Source: Heterotrichella gracilis
Taxonomy: Eukaryota > Sar > Xanthophyceae > Tribonematales > Xanthonemataceae
Direction: 5' to 3'
Length of the DNA stretch: 64,000 nucleotides
Assembly (NCBI GenBank): GCA_032358255.1
Contig: JAULBX010029599.1
Span: 1-64,000, forward strand
Under the pieces are notes generated by a model that was not told the DNA's origin, made no database searches, and was given only the letters and a program-made list of their open reading frames with translations. Of the stretch, positions 49,351 through 61,078 are shown one piece after another (position 1 is the first letter of the stretch; the number at the start of each line of letters is the position of its first letter). Made by a program: the position numbers and the translations under genes.

Positions 49351-49875
49351 GGTGCCACTCTTTTTACTGACCGATAAGCAGCACCTAATGAAGGTGTTTG
49401 AAGACTAGCAAGGCTGCAATAATCAACTCCCACGGACGTGTCCAGAAGGGCCCAACACCATGCCAAAAGCTTCGAGCTTGGTGTAAACTTGCAATCCAGT
49501 CCACAAGGACCCGTAGAGGAAGCAGATTATGAGCGGAACAAAAACGAGATGAACTTAGGCTGAGTAAGCAAAACAGTGGGCAAACAGAGGCAAGTGTTTA
49601 CAATGCTTGTCCAAAACTTGGTGCATGCATCGGTGCTTGGCCACCTCGTTTCACAGTAACCCCCTTGTGCATGGACATTCACAGCCGACTCGTTAAAGCG
49701 CGAGGTTGCAAAGCTTGCTCCCACGCCTGCAGAACTGCACTTTGACTGCAACCCGTGATCCTTCCGTGTGTGGTAACCAGTTCGTTCGCGCGTGTCTTGG
49801 GCGTTTCCTTAAACCATGTCACAGACCTGATTTCATCATCCTGCAGTGCTGCGCTACATCAGCGCTTGAAGTGCC
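49351..49875. promoter_or_regulatory. Divergent region between the complex-I-like gene and Mago nashi
   Basis: The 525 bases must contain both promoters. Near 49550-49760 there is no motif I recognise. No gene seen. Confidence 0.4.
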
Positions 49876-50656
49876 ATGGCGGAGGGTGATTTCTACGTGA
49901 GGTACTACGTGGGGCACAAGGGCAAGTTTGGGCACGAGTTTCTGGAGTTTGAGTTTCGCCCAGATGGAAAGGTGCGCATGCATGCATATGATGGGTCACA
50001 ACAGTGCACAGACCGCGGAGCCCAGCTTGGTAGCCTCCACTCACTGTCAAAATTTTAATTGATTGACGCTGCACTCGGTGCAGATGCGATATGCAAACAA
50101 CTCCAACTACAAGAACGACACCATGATCAGGAAGGAGTGCTTTGTCAGCCAGGCAGTGCTGGACGACCTGAAGAGAATCATCGAGGACAGCGAGGTGATT
50201 CAGTGGCAAGGGTGTCGGTTGCTTTTTCTGCATGGGCTCCCAGCTGCCAGCTGTTGACTGGGCTCCACCTTGCTTACGCCCATTGCGTGCCTTGCAGATA
50301 TTGAAAGAAGATGACAACAACTGGCCACCACCGGACAGAGTGGGCAGGCAGGAGCTGGAGGTGATAATGGGCAACGAGCACATATCCTTTACAACCACAA
50401 AGCTGGGCTCGCTATTGCAAGTGCAACAGAGCAAGGACCCAGAGGGCCTTCGGATATTCTACTACCTTGTCCAGGTGCGAAGATGCCTTTTTGGTTCTCT
50501 TAAAAGTGTGGTCAGGGCAAACGCCTCACGCACGTCCAGCTTGTGCAGGAGCTCTGCATATATATTAAAACGTTGCATTGTTGTTTGCAGGATTTGAAGT
50601 GCCTGGTGTTCTCACTCACAAGCGCCCACTTCAAGATCCAGCCTATCCAAAGGTAG
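49876..50656 (+). CDS. MAGO: Mago nashi, exon junction complex core subunit
   Basis: Four phase-consistent exons (49876-49971, 50084-50194, 50298-50474 and 50591-50656) encode 149 residues, the usual length of this nearly invariant family. Start [20 protein letters not shown], then [46 protein letters not shown] and the end [12 protein letters not shown]. The one visible substitution is MRYANN, where LRYANN is commoner. It forms a heterodimer with Y14 that locks eIF4AIII onto spliced mRNA upstream of exon junctions. The start is fixed by the conserved [11 protein letters not shown]-type beginning. Confidence 0.98.
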
Positions 50657-52174
50657 TTTTGGTTGCTCATGGGAGAGCATCCACCTTGCTGGCCCACCCC
50701 AAAGCACGCTGAGCTGGCTTGTGATTGAGCTTGCACTGGATGGGTGTGGAATGCAAGACAACTGTACACTACCAAGAGTGTTGAAACGCTCACAAACCCT
50801 GCGAAGCCATGCCTGCCGACATGCATGTATGCCGTGGCTTGTGATAGGCACGCATACTGACTGTTTTGGTGGACAGTTATTGGGCTCTAGGTTGGGAAGC
50901 GATGCCAGCAGCCACTGCAGAGGCTTGTTTGTTGCTAACGCACAAAATCAATGCTCAGACTGAGTTGACTTTTCACCTGAGATTTTCTCTGTCAGTTTGG
51001 GTGCCCCTTTTTATACACGTCAGCAGGTTGTGTATTGCGTCTGTACTGCCCTGTAAACAATTCCCGTTACAGAATCTACTTTGACGCGTGTGTTCCTGGC
51101 TTGCTGACTCTTGCTAGCCATGGGGTCTGCTTGTCATGCTTCTCAATGCTCATGCGGCAAATTGCCTGTGGCGTGCCTCAGTGCATTCAAGGTTTCACAG
51201 CAGCTTGCCCGGTAGGCATTGCCTGATGCTCATTCTAGGGTAAACCCGCAGAGTGCTATGCCAAGGACGTTCACTGCCCCTAAGGGCGATACTGCCAGAG
51301 CTTGGTGTCGAAACGCCCAGCTTGCATATGCATGGGGCGCACTGAGGCCAATGCCCATATGTATGTACAGGGTACAGGGTACAGGCTAGGGAAAGCTGAG
51401 GACTACACTAAGTACAAGGGGTTCTTATTCACGTAAAGTACGGCACACTCTGAACGCTGGACTCCCAGTGGGGAGGTTCCTAAGCTGTTGTGTTTGAATT
51501 ATTAAAAAAGCAAGTCCTTTTCGAATGTTTGAACAAAAAGCTCTCCTATTGATCCATCAAGGCCTTCCCGTACGTTCAACAGGAGCTCTGTACCGTACTT
51601 GCAGTTGTTCAGCACCAAAAATAGATGACGGGTTTGCAAACGTTTTGAGCTGATACTTCGAGTATCATACTTGGGACTGATCGAGTTGGGCAAAAACCTC
51701 GACCTGCAGTGGCAGCCAGCTCTTACACGCACGTACTACAGGCAGACTGGTGCTAACAATATCAATTACACCTCTGCTGTTATTCGAAGGTACGCGAAAA
51801 CACTAAATGGTTGTCAGTTTTTGTAAAAGTAAGTTGAGCTCGTGGGCGAAAACGGAGTGCATGTGTTCAAAGTGGTGCACAAGCAAGTTATTCTCGGCTT
51901 CAAGCTTTCTGTTGTGTGACCGACTGCCGGGGTTCTCTCCTCACACCGGTCCTTTTCTCAATACTCAACAACACCACTTTTTTTTCTGGCACAATGGTGT
52001 AAAACCATTTCCTTGCTGTTCATAAGCCTGTTGCAGAACCAACCCATGCTACTTTCTGGCTTCTGCAGGAGCTACTGCAGCTGATATAAGTGGTATAAGA
52101 TTTTCCCTCACTGCTGCAACCGTTGGCCTCTTGGACAACAAGGGACTGGGTGTTGGACACATTCATATAACAAG
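50657..52174. other. Intergenic interval of 1.5 kb, no gene recognised
   Basis: It contains a small threefold GGTACAG repeat near 51366-51388. A minus-strand frame at about 51502-51732 has no recognisable features. The interval should hold the Mago 3' UTR and the promoter of the coiled-coil gene. Confidence 0.4.
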
Positions 52175-52477
52175 ATGTCCACCCAAAACCGTTTAGCAGC
52201 ACTGGAAACTGGCACTCTATTTGATGTCAACCAAGACAAGACAGAGCTACTGGCGCGTGTCCAAGCGATGAAATCAGAGATGGCAGAATGGCGCAAGAAG
52301 CTGGACTCCCAAGTCGCAACCTACCGCACAGAACTTGGTGACATGCACAAGGAAGTTGAGTCAGGGGTGGACCGCCTGAGGAAGGACTTTGAAGAGCTGC
52401 GGGCAGCACTAAGAACAAGAATGGACACGGAGGCCACAGCTGCCAAATCACATAGAGCCAAAGCACCCAGTAGTTGA
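52175..52477 (+). CDS. Small single-exon coiled-coil protein
   Basis: A 100-residue intronless frame starts MSTQNRLAALETGTLFDVNQ and is a heptad-patterned helix through most of its length (LLARVQAMKSEMAEWRKKL, VESGVDRLRKDFEELRAALR), with a basic, Ser-ending tail. I do not recognise the family. Composition is protein-like and the ATG has an A at -3. It is tail-to-tail with the HO2-like gene, with only 53 bases between stops. A scaffold or cytoskeletal adaptor role would be a guess. Confidence 0.55.
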   Translation: MSTQNRLAALETGTLFDVNQDKTELLARVQAMKSEMAEWRKKLDSQVATYRTELGDMHKEVESGVDRLRKDFEELRAALRTRMDTEATAAKSHRAKAPSS

Positions 52478-52530
52478 CAATCGTGTACAGTCAACAGCCC
52501 TGCAGCCTGTGCCATGCGCTTGTGAAGCGT

Positions 52531-55500
52531 TCACTTCTCGTGTGCCAAGGCGGTGAAGAGCAAGCTTGTTTTCTGGAAGCTCTTCTGCAGCTCGTCAAAC
52601 ACCTTGTTCTTTTGAACTGGTGTCAGCTGTTCTCCAATCTCGTTGACCACACACTTGAAGGTCTTCAGTGGGTCCTCTACTTCATCCGGGTAGGAGCGGT
52701 AGAAGTTGGAAGCTCCGACAGCAAACAAGTCAAGCTTCTCTGTGGCAGCAGCTCCTGGAGAACAATGTACATTATGTTGCTCGTGCGCTACACTGGACCA
52801 GCCAAGCAAAACCTTTTTCACACTGCAACTTACCGATCCGATTACCGCTGGTGAGGTGTGTGACGTGCATGCTGTAGAGGTTTGCAAACAACCTGCAGCC
52901 ACACAGTTGATGTAACAGCAAAGCAAAAATGCAATATCAAGATAACATGCCAAAATACACATTATCATGCCAGCTGCAGAGTCTTGTCACCTCAGCACAG
53001 CCTCCTCTGATTTCTCTTGAGATGCTTCTTCATCCACAGCATTTTCGGCCAGTTGCACCAAGTACTCGGCAAATGACGCTGCCTGCGGCACGTCAATCAG
53101 GCATCACATGATACTCTATATAGGTACCGACATTCTAGAGGTTTAATATAGACAAGAATGGAGTGCAATGTGCATGGCATGTGGCACTTGGGGCTAAGTA
53201 CCCCACCAAGTACCCCACCGAGTGCTGCAGTCCACTCATCCACGCAAGCTAGCACATGCCAGCTGCAAAGACAGCCTTAGCATGAGGCAGCATGGGTCCC
53301 CGGCCTCCTGAAGGGTTAGCGTAGGTGCACTGACTCTCCCGCACTCTCCCGCACCACCGTGCAGTGACTCTCTCACATCATGCTGCATACCTGCTGCCCT
53401 GGCTCGAGCACAATGATATCCTTCTCCTTGGATGCCACCGCCAGCGCTGTGAGGTCAAACCCTATCTGATCCGACCGCTGCAGCCCACTGGTGTTGAAGA
53501 CCACCAAAGCTTTGTGCACCGACATATCATCAGCGCCCACTGCACCGCACACTCCACCAGCTGTTAGGCGCTTCCCCATGGACTACATGGCCTGGATGGG
53601 CGCTTACTTAGATGCAACGTGATGCCCCTTATTTACTTCAGCAAGATGAGTGGCCCATATCTATCAACCGCAGTGTAGCGCATTGAACAGGGCTCTCCAA
53701 CACAACTTCATACATTCATGATCAAGATCATGGTTCAGCAGCATGCAGGGACTTGGAAGGTGTGCCCCACCCACCTGTACCCTCCTGCAGCTTCCCCTCC
53801 AGATACTCCACCACATTCTCCAGTGCCTGGTGCACCGCCTGCTGGTCGCATAGGTACTGGATGTAGCGCCGCTCAGCAAAGCCCCAGCGTTCAAAGGGGG
53901 GAGGGGGTTTGGAGCCCTTCGGGAGCGCGATGTTGAGCGCCCCAGATGACTGCGGCAGCAATTGCAGGGGTCTTTAAGGCAGTGTGCGTTTTTTGGAGGG
54001 GGTTGGAAGGTGATAGGCTGTGCCACGGGGTTCTGCCATGCTATATGTATGCACGCTGCAAGGACCGATTTAAAAAAAATATCACAGTTCTTGAATGTGT
54101 CTGTAACAATTATTATATGATTTAACCATGCAGTTCTTTAGTAACTCACATGAACCGTAACATACTTCTGGCAGGGCCCATAGGAATTAAATATTTGATT
54201 AAAATTGACGTAAGTGACGGTCGGTAACTGGGCGACCATTCTCACCTGCAGAATCTCCAGCTGCCTGGCCAGCTGCTCATAGAATTTCATGTTGGGCGAT
54301 ATGGCGGTGGCATGCGAGGCAATCTCGAGGTTCTCAAGATCCTCCTGATTGCCAGAGCCCCACTCCTTCACCTGAACACAGCAGCATGACCAGATTGAAA
54401 CACCTCGCTCCACCAGGATTAACACCGCCCGAACGGATAAGCCGATGGTGCTGCGCTTGACACGTGGGCCAGTGGCGCTGCCATGTGCCGCTGATCCCAA
54501 ACCAGCTTGACGCAGTACGCAGCGCTGTCGGCAAGTGTGTGCAGATGTCGCATGCAACAATGAGGAAGGCAGGATGATTGACTACATATGGTAATGCTGG
54601 TAGTACCCTCATTGAGGACATATGGTAATGTTGGTAGTAGATCCCTCTTCAGATGCACACATTAGAGCAATCCCTGTGATTGTGATCGTGCGCCACATCA
54701 TTTGAATCTCCTTCCATCCCCGTACCTGAACAAAATCCACCTTTCCCCGGTCTGCCTGCTTGGAGTCGATGGGGAGGGTTTTGCCAGAGCGCGTCACATC
54801 GATTGCCTTCTGCACCGCCTGAACCACAAAGTAGGGTTAGATCCACACCTAGCACAGAGACATCACAACAAACGGCCAGCACTTCCTGGCCAGGACACAA
54901 TAATACATTACATACTCTTGCTGGGTGGTGTGCAGTTTACCTTTTTGTTGGAGCCATCCAAGGTCACTGATTCGCCCTTCTCTTTCTTGGGCCTCCCCCG
55001 GCCCTTCTTGGCTGGCATTGGCGCTGGCGCTGCATCGCCAAAACCCTTGCCGGCACGTACGAGTGGCGCCCTGCAGTGGCGCGCCTCAGTGTTTAGGGTG
55101 TGCAAGGACTAGTACGCCCTCGGTGACTAGGGTGTGCAAGGTTTGGTCTGCACTCTTTGTCCAGGATTTATAAATACTGGTACGCCCTCGGTGACTAGGG
55201 CTTGCGAAGACTTGCAAGGACTCGCCATCCACTGTGGGTTGCGACTGAGGACAGTGTCAGTGGCATGATAGCATGGCATGCTAGTCCCAGCACAAGCTAG
55301 CCCAACTGGTTTGTACAATGACAGGAAGACGTGCCACCAGTTGTAGTGCTGATGTCTACAGCTGTAGGGTTTGAATGACATGAAAATCTCTATTGGGTTC
55401 CCATGGTGTACGCAGAGTGTATGGTATGTAGGGCAATACCTTGGGAGTCTGTGGCTCAAACACTGTCCCCTGGATGGAGCAGTAAATGGTGAAGTGCACG

Positions 55501-55546
55501 GACTGCTTGCTCTCAGCATCGCACTGTGTGTTGAGGCCCGGAACAT
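52531..55546 (-). CDS. Plastid-targeted heme-oxygenase-like protein, probably inactive (HO2 type)
   Basis: Nine phase-consistent exons encode 382 residues: 55546-55440, 55070-54941, 54818-54726, 54371-54246, 53949-53781, 53539-53391, 53082-52991, 52892-52834 and 52754-52531. The start (MFRASTHSAMLRASSPCTSP) is a typical plastid transit peptide. A basic AT-hook-like segment (KKGRGRPKKEKGE, about residues 57-69) follows. The heme-oxygenase fold runs from NMKFYEQLARQLEI through RRYIQYLCDQQAVHQALENV, FNTSGLQRSDQIGFDL, FAEYLVQLAENA and LYSMHVTHLTSGNRIG to the C-terminal ELQKSFQKTSLLFTALAHEK. In plant HO1 the proximal heme ligand is the His of MRFVAMKLH; the matching position here is Arg (MKFYEQLAR), as in Arabidopsis HO2, which does not bind heme like HO1. 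The glycine-rich distal helix is also altered (SGN instead of GGR). Start is fixed by the transit peptide and phase. Confidence 0.72.
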
Positions 55547-55580
55547 GGTCGCTCCGCTATGAAATGCTGCCCAAAAACCT

Positions 55581-58500
55581 ATGTGTGTGCGCGCTCTGCC
55601 GCCAGATGTGAGCTTTGTGACGACACCACAGACACTGAAACTGGTTGACGTGGTGTTCCGAACAAACGGCGCTTGGCAACGTCACAACAGTGACAGCAGG
55701 TACGGTGTGGGTGGGCAAAGGGGTGGGCACATGCGTATGCATGCATATGCTCCTGGCTGCTAAGGTCGTTTCATCAAGGGGCTTGGTCCTGGTACACATA
55801 CAACACCGTACAGTTTGACCACTGTGTATGCAAAAGTCTGTCTCTTGTACATTGTGTCTTGACGCACAATGGTCTCCTGTCTTCTACTAGAAATTCTAGA
55901 GGAGGACAGTCCTTCAGCTGCCTATCGATAAGCCACCGACCCCCGCTTATGGCGGCACAGCTATGCCACCGTCGTCTGCATGCATACAGCAAAAGTCTCT
56001 GTCAGTCATAAAGGTTACTAAAACCCCGTTTCTGGCTTGTTTGTCAGAGCTTCACCGTCACGTATGCGAACTGCAGCAAACTGCCCAGCGCATGCATGCA
56101 TGTGCAACCACGTTTTAAATATACACGTTAAGATGATCAGCAGCCTCTGCCAACGGTAGCGTTTGTCAAGCTCCGCTCTCCTCTTACATCATACTCATTG
56201 CAACGCCGACTCACGACTGAGCCCGTACTGTTGTGAACTAGCCAGCTGCTGTAATGCACTGCTCCCAGAACTTGTGCCACAGCATGCGTGCCAGATAGCA
56301 ACTGACCTCAAGGTCTTCATGGACCAAGAAGAGGAAAGCACCTCCTTTGAAACGGCGGCCTTCAGGTATGCCTGCACATGCACGGCTTGTACATGTATGT
56401 ATCTGACTGTCACGCTGTGAACTGAAGCTTCAACAACCTGTTTCATCCAGCGTTGTAACCCTGAACACTTCACCCAACCCCTCTCACACCCAACCATGCC
56501 ACTGTGCTGTTTAGCGTGCTCCACTTCAAGCGCACCTGTGTCACGCTCAACGCTAGGCTACACCAGGAGGTGGAAGAATACAGCAACCGGCAGGTAAGAG
56601 CAGTGCCTGCGTTGTGCCCAAAAAACGTGCCAGCACAAAAGGGCTTGTCCAGTTCAGCCCAGGTCATTGGTAGCCACTCCACCCCATGGTTTGTCGGTGC
56701 AAGCAGGCACTGCAAATTGCACAGTCAGGCTCTGTATCAGCAACAACAACATGCAAGGCCACGCTCACCGGGCACAGTGGCAGCGCATTATATTGTGGGC
56801 TGACCCAGCAGCAAGGGCATGGCAGGCCTGTGCTGACGCGGCATGGTGGTGGTGCCGTGCAGGGTGAGGTGGACGTGTCGGACCTGCGCAAACCGCTGCC
56901 GGCTGAGCAACTGCAGGCGCTGGCAGCACAGGGTGCAAGGGGGGCCGCCGCAACGCAAGGTGAGTACCCTAAACCCTGGACCCAGGATGTGCTGTGTGCA
57001 TGAGGGATGGGACATGGGGGCAGTGGTGGTGGATGCATGTGGCGGTGATGGGGGGGTTGGCAGGGACGATGGCAGTGGCAAACCTTCTTAGTGGTGGTGC
57101 ACGGGAGGCAAAGGTTGCAGCACTGCAATGTGAGCACCTGTAATACTGTACTGCGCCACACGCACCCAGGGTAAAAGCCAAAAATGGGGCGACAAATGTA
57201 AGGCAAAAAGGGGAACTGATGACAGGAGGACTTCAATATATCACTGATATATTAAAGTCCTCCTGCTGATGAATGAAATATACCCAGGATGTGTGCTGGA
57301 TTGCAGGCACAGCTACTTCTCCCAAGAGCAAGAAGCGCAAAAAGGGCAACAAAGCAGCCACCACAACAGCAGCCACAGCTGCGCACCTGAATGCAACCGA
57401 TGCACAGCTTTCATCACAGTTGGGCACAGCAGCTCCAGTGGAGGCGCATGCCGCCAATGGCTTTGTCCGCCTGTTGGCAGACCCTGGTGCGGAGCTTGAT
57501 GTCACATTTGCACCAGCAAGTGTGCCTCTGGGACGGCATTCATTGGCGGGAGATATGCCTGGCAGCCTTCCAAACCTAATGAGGGAGAGCGACCAGCCGA
57601 TTCCAGCCCCTGCAAGCACCCACTCCCTACGGAAGGCACAGGGCAGCCGTCCAGCTGCAGGCTTAGGCAACAAGCGACCAGCAACACAAACAGACGCCAG
57701 GCCCCCAGCAGCCAGCCATTCCGCCCTCCTCAGCAGCTCAAGTGACATGCCCTCCTTTTTATCTCCCACGATCACAAGGTCCCCCAGCCAGGAGCAGCCA
57801 GGTGGCAGTCATACAATTAGCCAACTAGTGCCTCGGGGGCGCCGAGCTGTACCACATGCACAGGCACTTAACCACCCCCCAAACGGACCCAGTGCCGCGC
57901 TCCCCTCCACCACATGTGACACATCAGCACCCACAGGCCTGGGCGCACATGCTGCGGGTGAGCAACATGGTGCAGGCGTCCCCATGTCTGACCAGCACCA
58001 GCAGGCGCGCAGCGATGTGCAGCGGCTGAAGCAGCAGTGGGAGAGCGAGCTGAAGGAGGCGGCAAAGGTGGGGCCTTTATTGTAAAGAAGGTGGCAAAAT
58101 CTGTGGGTGTAGGGAGCATTTGTCGACCACTGACTGCAAAAGAGACAGCAAATATTTGTAGACAGCCATCGACACAATGGGCGTTTTTAACAATATATAA
58201 CATAATTGCACAACGCTACAGATATCTAACGTCATATATCTAACGTTTTCCATTGTTACCTATAAGATATCGTACATTATAGATAAAACGTCTCAGCATG
58301 CTATATAAACGTCCGGGCCTGGGTATATGACGTGCGCTATATTGAAATGTAAGTTTCTCCCCTGCTGTGCAGCACCTGACCAGTGTCAAAGTGGCCTTGG
58401 AGCGCACCAAGCAGCTCACCCACCACCCCTCCTCCGGCTGCCTCACCTGGAAGGCTCCTGCCAGCGCCGCGCAAGGGGATGACGCGGAACCAAAAATGGA

Positions 58501-60337
58501 TGCAGGGGGGGAAACCGTGCCCTGCGCACCCTGCGCACCACCACCACCCTCCACCAGCAATTTGAGTGGCGGTGGCGCGGAGGGGTTGTGTGTTGCGCCT
58601 GACGAGGTGGTGCTGCATGTGGTGGTGCATGCGAGCAACTCCAAGAAGGTCCTTCAGGTGAGCGGGGTGTGCAGGGTTGTGCACAGTAATTGTTTGTTTG
58701 ATGGACAAGCCAAGGCTCTTGGACTGGGGTGAGGCATACCCATAATGCTAACTCGGCTTCACAGCTGGAATGCACTCAGTTGCATGTACTGCTCCGGGGG
58801 CAGGCAAGTGGAGGACAAGACACATGAAGCATTTCACTATGATCTCATGCCTAGCTTGCATAGCTCCTTCACCCACAACGTGCAGGCCTGGAAAATCATC
58901 CCATCCTTTCCGCTCCTCACCCACCACCACCCTTCCCTCGCATTGCAGGAGTTCCAAGTGCTGGGCAGCCAGAGGCTGACCCAAATGGTGGATCTAGTGG
59001 AGTGCGCCTCAGAGGCCAACCTGAGGGCGCTCAATCTGGCAGTGCCATCCTCATTCCTGTACATCGAGGGCACTTTTCATAACGACATGCGCAGCCCCGA
59101 GGCCATCAATTACTCGGATGCCATCCGGGACTTCCTGCGGGATCACCACATGCAGCCAGTCTGCCCTGCGGGTGGCCCAGGTGGGTGGCGCTATATCCTG
59201 ATCCAGAAACGCTCCGTTTTGGTAGTGCATGGGGTGTGGCATGGAGCCTGGTGTGAATCAACCAAAATTTGTATACTTCTTGTGCATGTGCAATGTGTGG
59301 TCCCTCAGATAGTACTAGGGAGGTGGGAGGATGCCTGCACTTTAGACACGCGAGGGCTTGTTGAACCCTGGACCCTATTCACGGTCAGCCTGCTGTCTGC
59401 GTGGGCTTGTTTTACGTCTGCACTTTGAACAGGGTGCTGGATGCGAGTGCATTGTGTAGCTTTGCCCTGTACCGTGCCCTAAGCAGGGTTTTGCGTGTTG
59501 CAGGCGGCCAGATGCGTGTGGGCACTTCCAGCTGCCGCATGGAGGACACTTGCTTTGACCAGCTGTGGATCAGGCTAGGGCAGGACACAGGCTACGTGTA
59601 CGTGCACCAGGTGAGATGGGGTGATAAGGGGTCATGATCCTAACCCTAAATTTTAAGCCCTAAGCAGACATGCACCAGACGAGGGGAGAGGGTAAGGGGC
59701 CATGGTTGACGGGCCGTGACCCTAAATTCCAAACCCTACGCAGACTGGGCATAATGAACCATATGAGGAAGGGAGGGCAAGTGGGTGGTGGTCAGCAGTA
59801 CGCGTGTGCTGGGAGATGAGAGGGTCTTAAATCTGAAGTGCACCAGTAGACATGTGGTCACATTATTGTATGGAGGCAGGAGGGCAGGCGAGGCCGAGCC
59901 GAATCCAGTATGACCTGCAGTACCACTGATCCTGACTCTGAAACCTTAAACCCTAAACCCTCAGAATGCAGCGCCTGCCGGCGCTGACCCCGAAGCTGTA
60001 AACTTGCGCCACTGGCTCCGACCCTACGACCCTAAAACCCTACCTCCCCCAGGGCTGCTGCGAGCACCGCATCCACTTCAGGGAGGTGCGCCAGGTGCAC
60101 CCCAACGACCCCCACCTCACCACCGCCTACCCCCTGCGCAAACACACCGCCCGCAAGGCCATCAGGCGCTGCTACATCTGTGAGACAGAGTCTGCAGCCA
60201 AGGTGACCTATAATGACGCCAACGCGCCCGAGAGCCCCTGCTTCTGGTGTGAGGATTGCTACCAGCGGATGCACTATGATGCGGATGGCAGGCTGCTGGA
60301 TGCGGGGTTCCAGGTGTTCCCCTACCACTTTGAGTGA
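55581..60337 (+). CDS. SNAPC3: snRNA-activating protein complex subunit 3 (SNAPC3/SRD2)
   Basis: Firm exons, all in phase, are 56515-56593, 56863-56959, 57307-58067, 58373-58657, 58949-59180, 59504-59610 and 60053-60337. Upstream, an exon ending at 56365 (KVFMDQEEESTSFETAAF) and a first exon 55581-55699 (start MCVRALPPDVSF) are tentative. The SNAPC3 core is EFQVLGSQRLTQMVDL, SFLYIEGTFHNDMRSPEAIN, DQLWIRLGQDTGYVYVHQ, CEHRIHFREVRQVHPND and the Cys/His zinc region RRCYICETESAAKVTYNDA, SPCFWCEDCYQRMHYDADG, ending QVFPYHFE. It binds the proximal element of snRNA promoters (RNA polymerase II and III). A long Ser/Pro/Ala-rich insert fills exon 57307-58067. The gap to the divergent HO2-like start is only 34 bases if the first exon is right. 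Confidence 0.88.
57223..57265. repeat. 43-bp near-perfect palindrome in a SNAPC3 intron
   Basis: Arms of 21 bases (starting caggaggactt, returning aagtcctcctg) have one mismatch and a one-base centre. It ends 41 bases before the acceptor of exon 57307. Confidence 0.85.
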
Positions 60338-60449
60338 GGGCTGCTGCCAATGGTTTCAGTTACAATATTCTTCTACGTTTTTTATTCTCTTGTTTTTCCT
60401 GCAAAGCAAGTCTGCTTCGTTCTTTTCTCCTGCTTTTGCTGAAAGAAAA

Positions 60450-60606
60450 AAAACAAAGGTGTGCTCAAGTTGCCTCCACAGCCACTGACATGGGATCCTT
60501 TTCAGCATTGTTGCACGCACTTGGCGCACGCCAAGCGCATGCCAACATTGCTGAAGGGAATCCCAAGTCAGTGGCTGTGGAGGCACTTTGAGCACACCTT
60601 TGTTTT
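60450..60606. repeat. Long inverted-repeat hairpin (about 77-base arms, tiny loop)
   Basis: The left arm (acaaaggtgtgctcaag, cctccacagccactgac, ttggcg) is mirrored by ccaagcg, gtcagtggctgtggagg and gagcacacctttgt, with a loop of only a few bases near 60527-60530. There are scattered mismatches. It lies 110 bases past the SNAPC3 stop. It could be an RNA hairpin (miRNA- or siRNA-producing) or a foldback/MITE element. Confidence 0.8.
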
Positions 60607-61078
60607 GGCGGCTGTTTGAGCACAGACTGTGCCAAACAATTGCTGTTGCTAAACGCGCAGTCTGTGGCGAGGCCACTTGTGAACCAACGTTACCTAGGTT
60701 CAGCTGACGAAATGGGAGGCGAGGAAACCCTAGGGTGCTTCTGGACAAACCCTCAAACCCTCAAACCCTAGCTAGCGCTACTTGTGGGAAGCGAGCTCAA
60801 ACACTCGACAAAAGCGTCTCGTTTCTCATCGACAATGGCTAACAACCAAGGAGAAAAGGCAGTTTTCGCTTGCCCACTTTGAAACTTCGGCGTGCACTTT
60901 GACACCCTCGCACGCATGCATGCATATGCCCTAAGGACAGTCTGTTGGAGGTCTGGACTAACCCCCGTTACGATCTGCTCAAGAACCGATCAGGGCCACC
61001 GCGAGTGGCTTCGCAGTCAGCGCATAGCTGCGATGCAGCATCGCCAAGCCCGGTGTTTAGGTGCCTGGCGTTCTGGGC
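60607..61078. promoter_or_regulatory. Upstream region of the FkbM-type gene
   Basis: It contains a CCCTCAAACCCTAG motif cluster near 60750-60770 and a GCATGCATGCATATGC motif at about 60912-60928. No gene recognised in it. Confidence 0.4.

Noticed and set aside
51502-51732. A minus-strand protein gene.
   Set aside because: No ATG-led frame with protein-like composition or recognised motif, and no splice partners.
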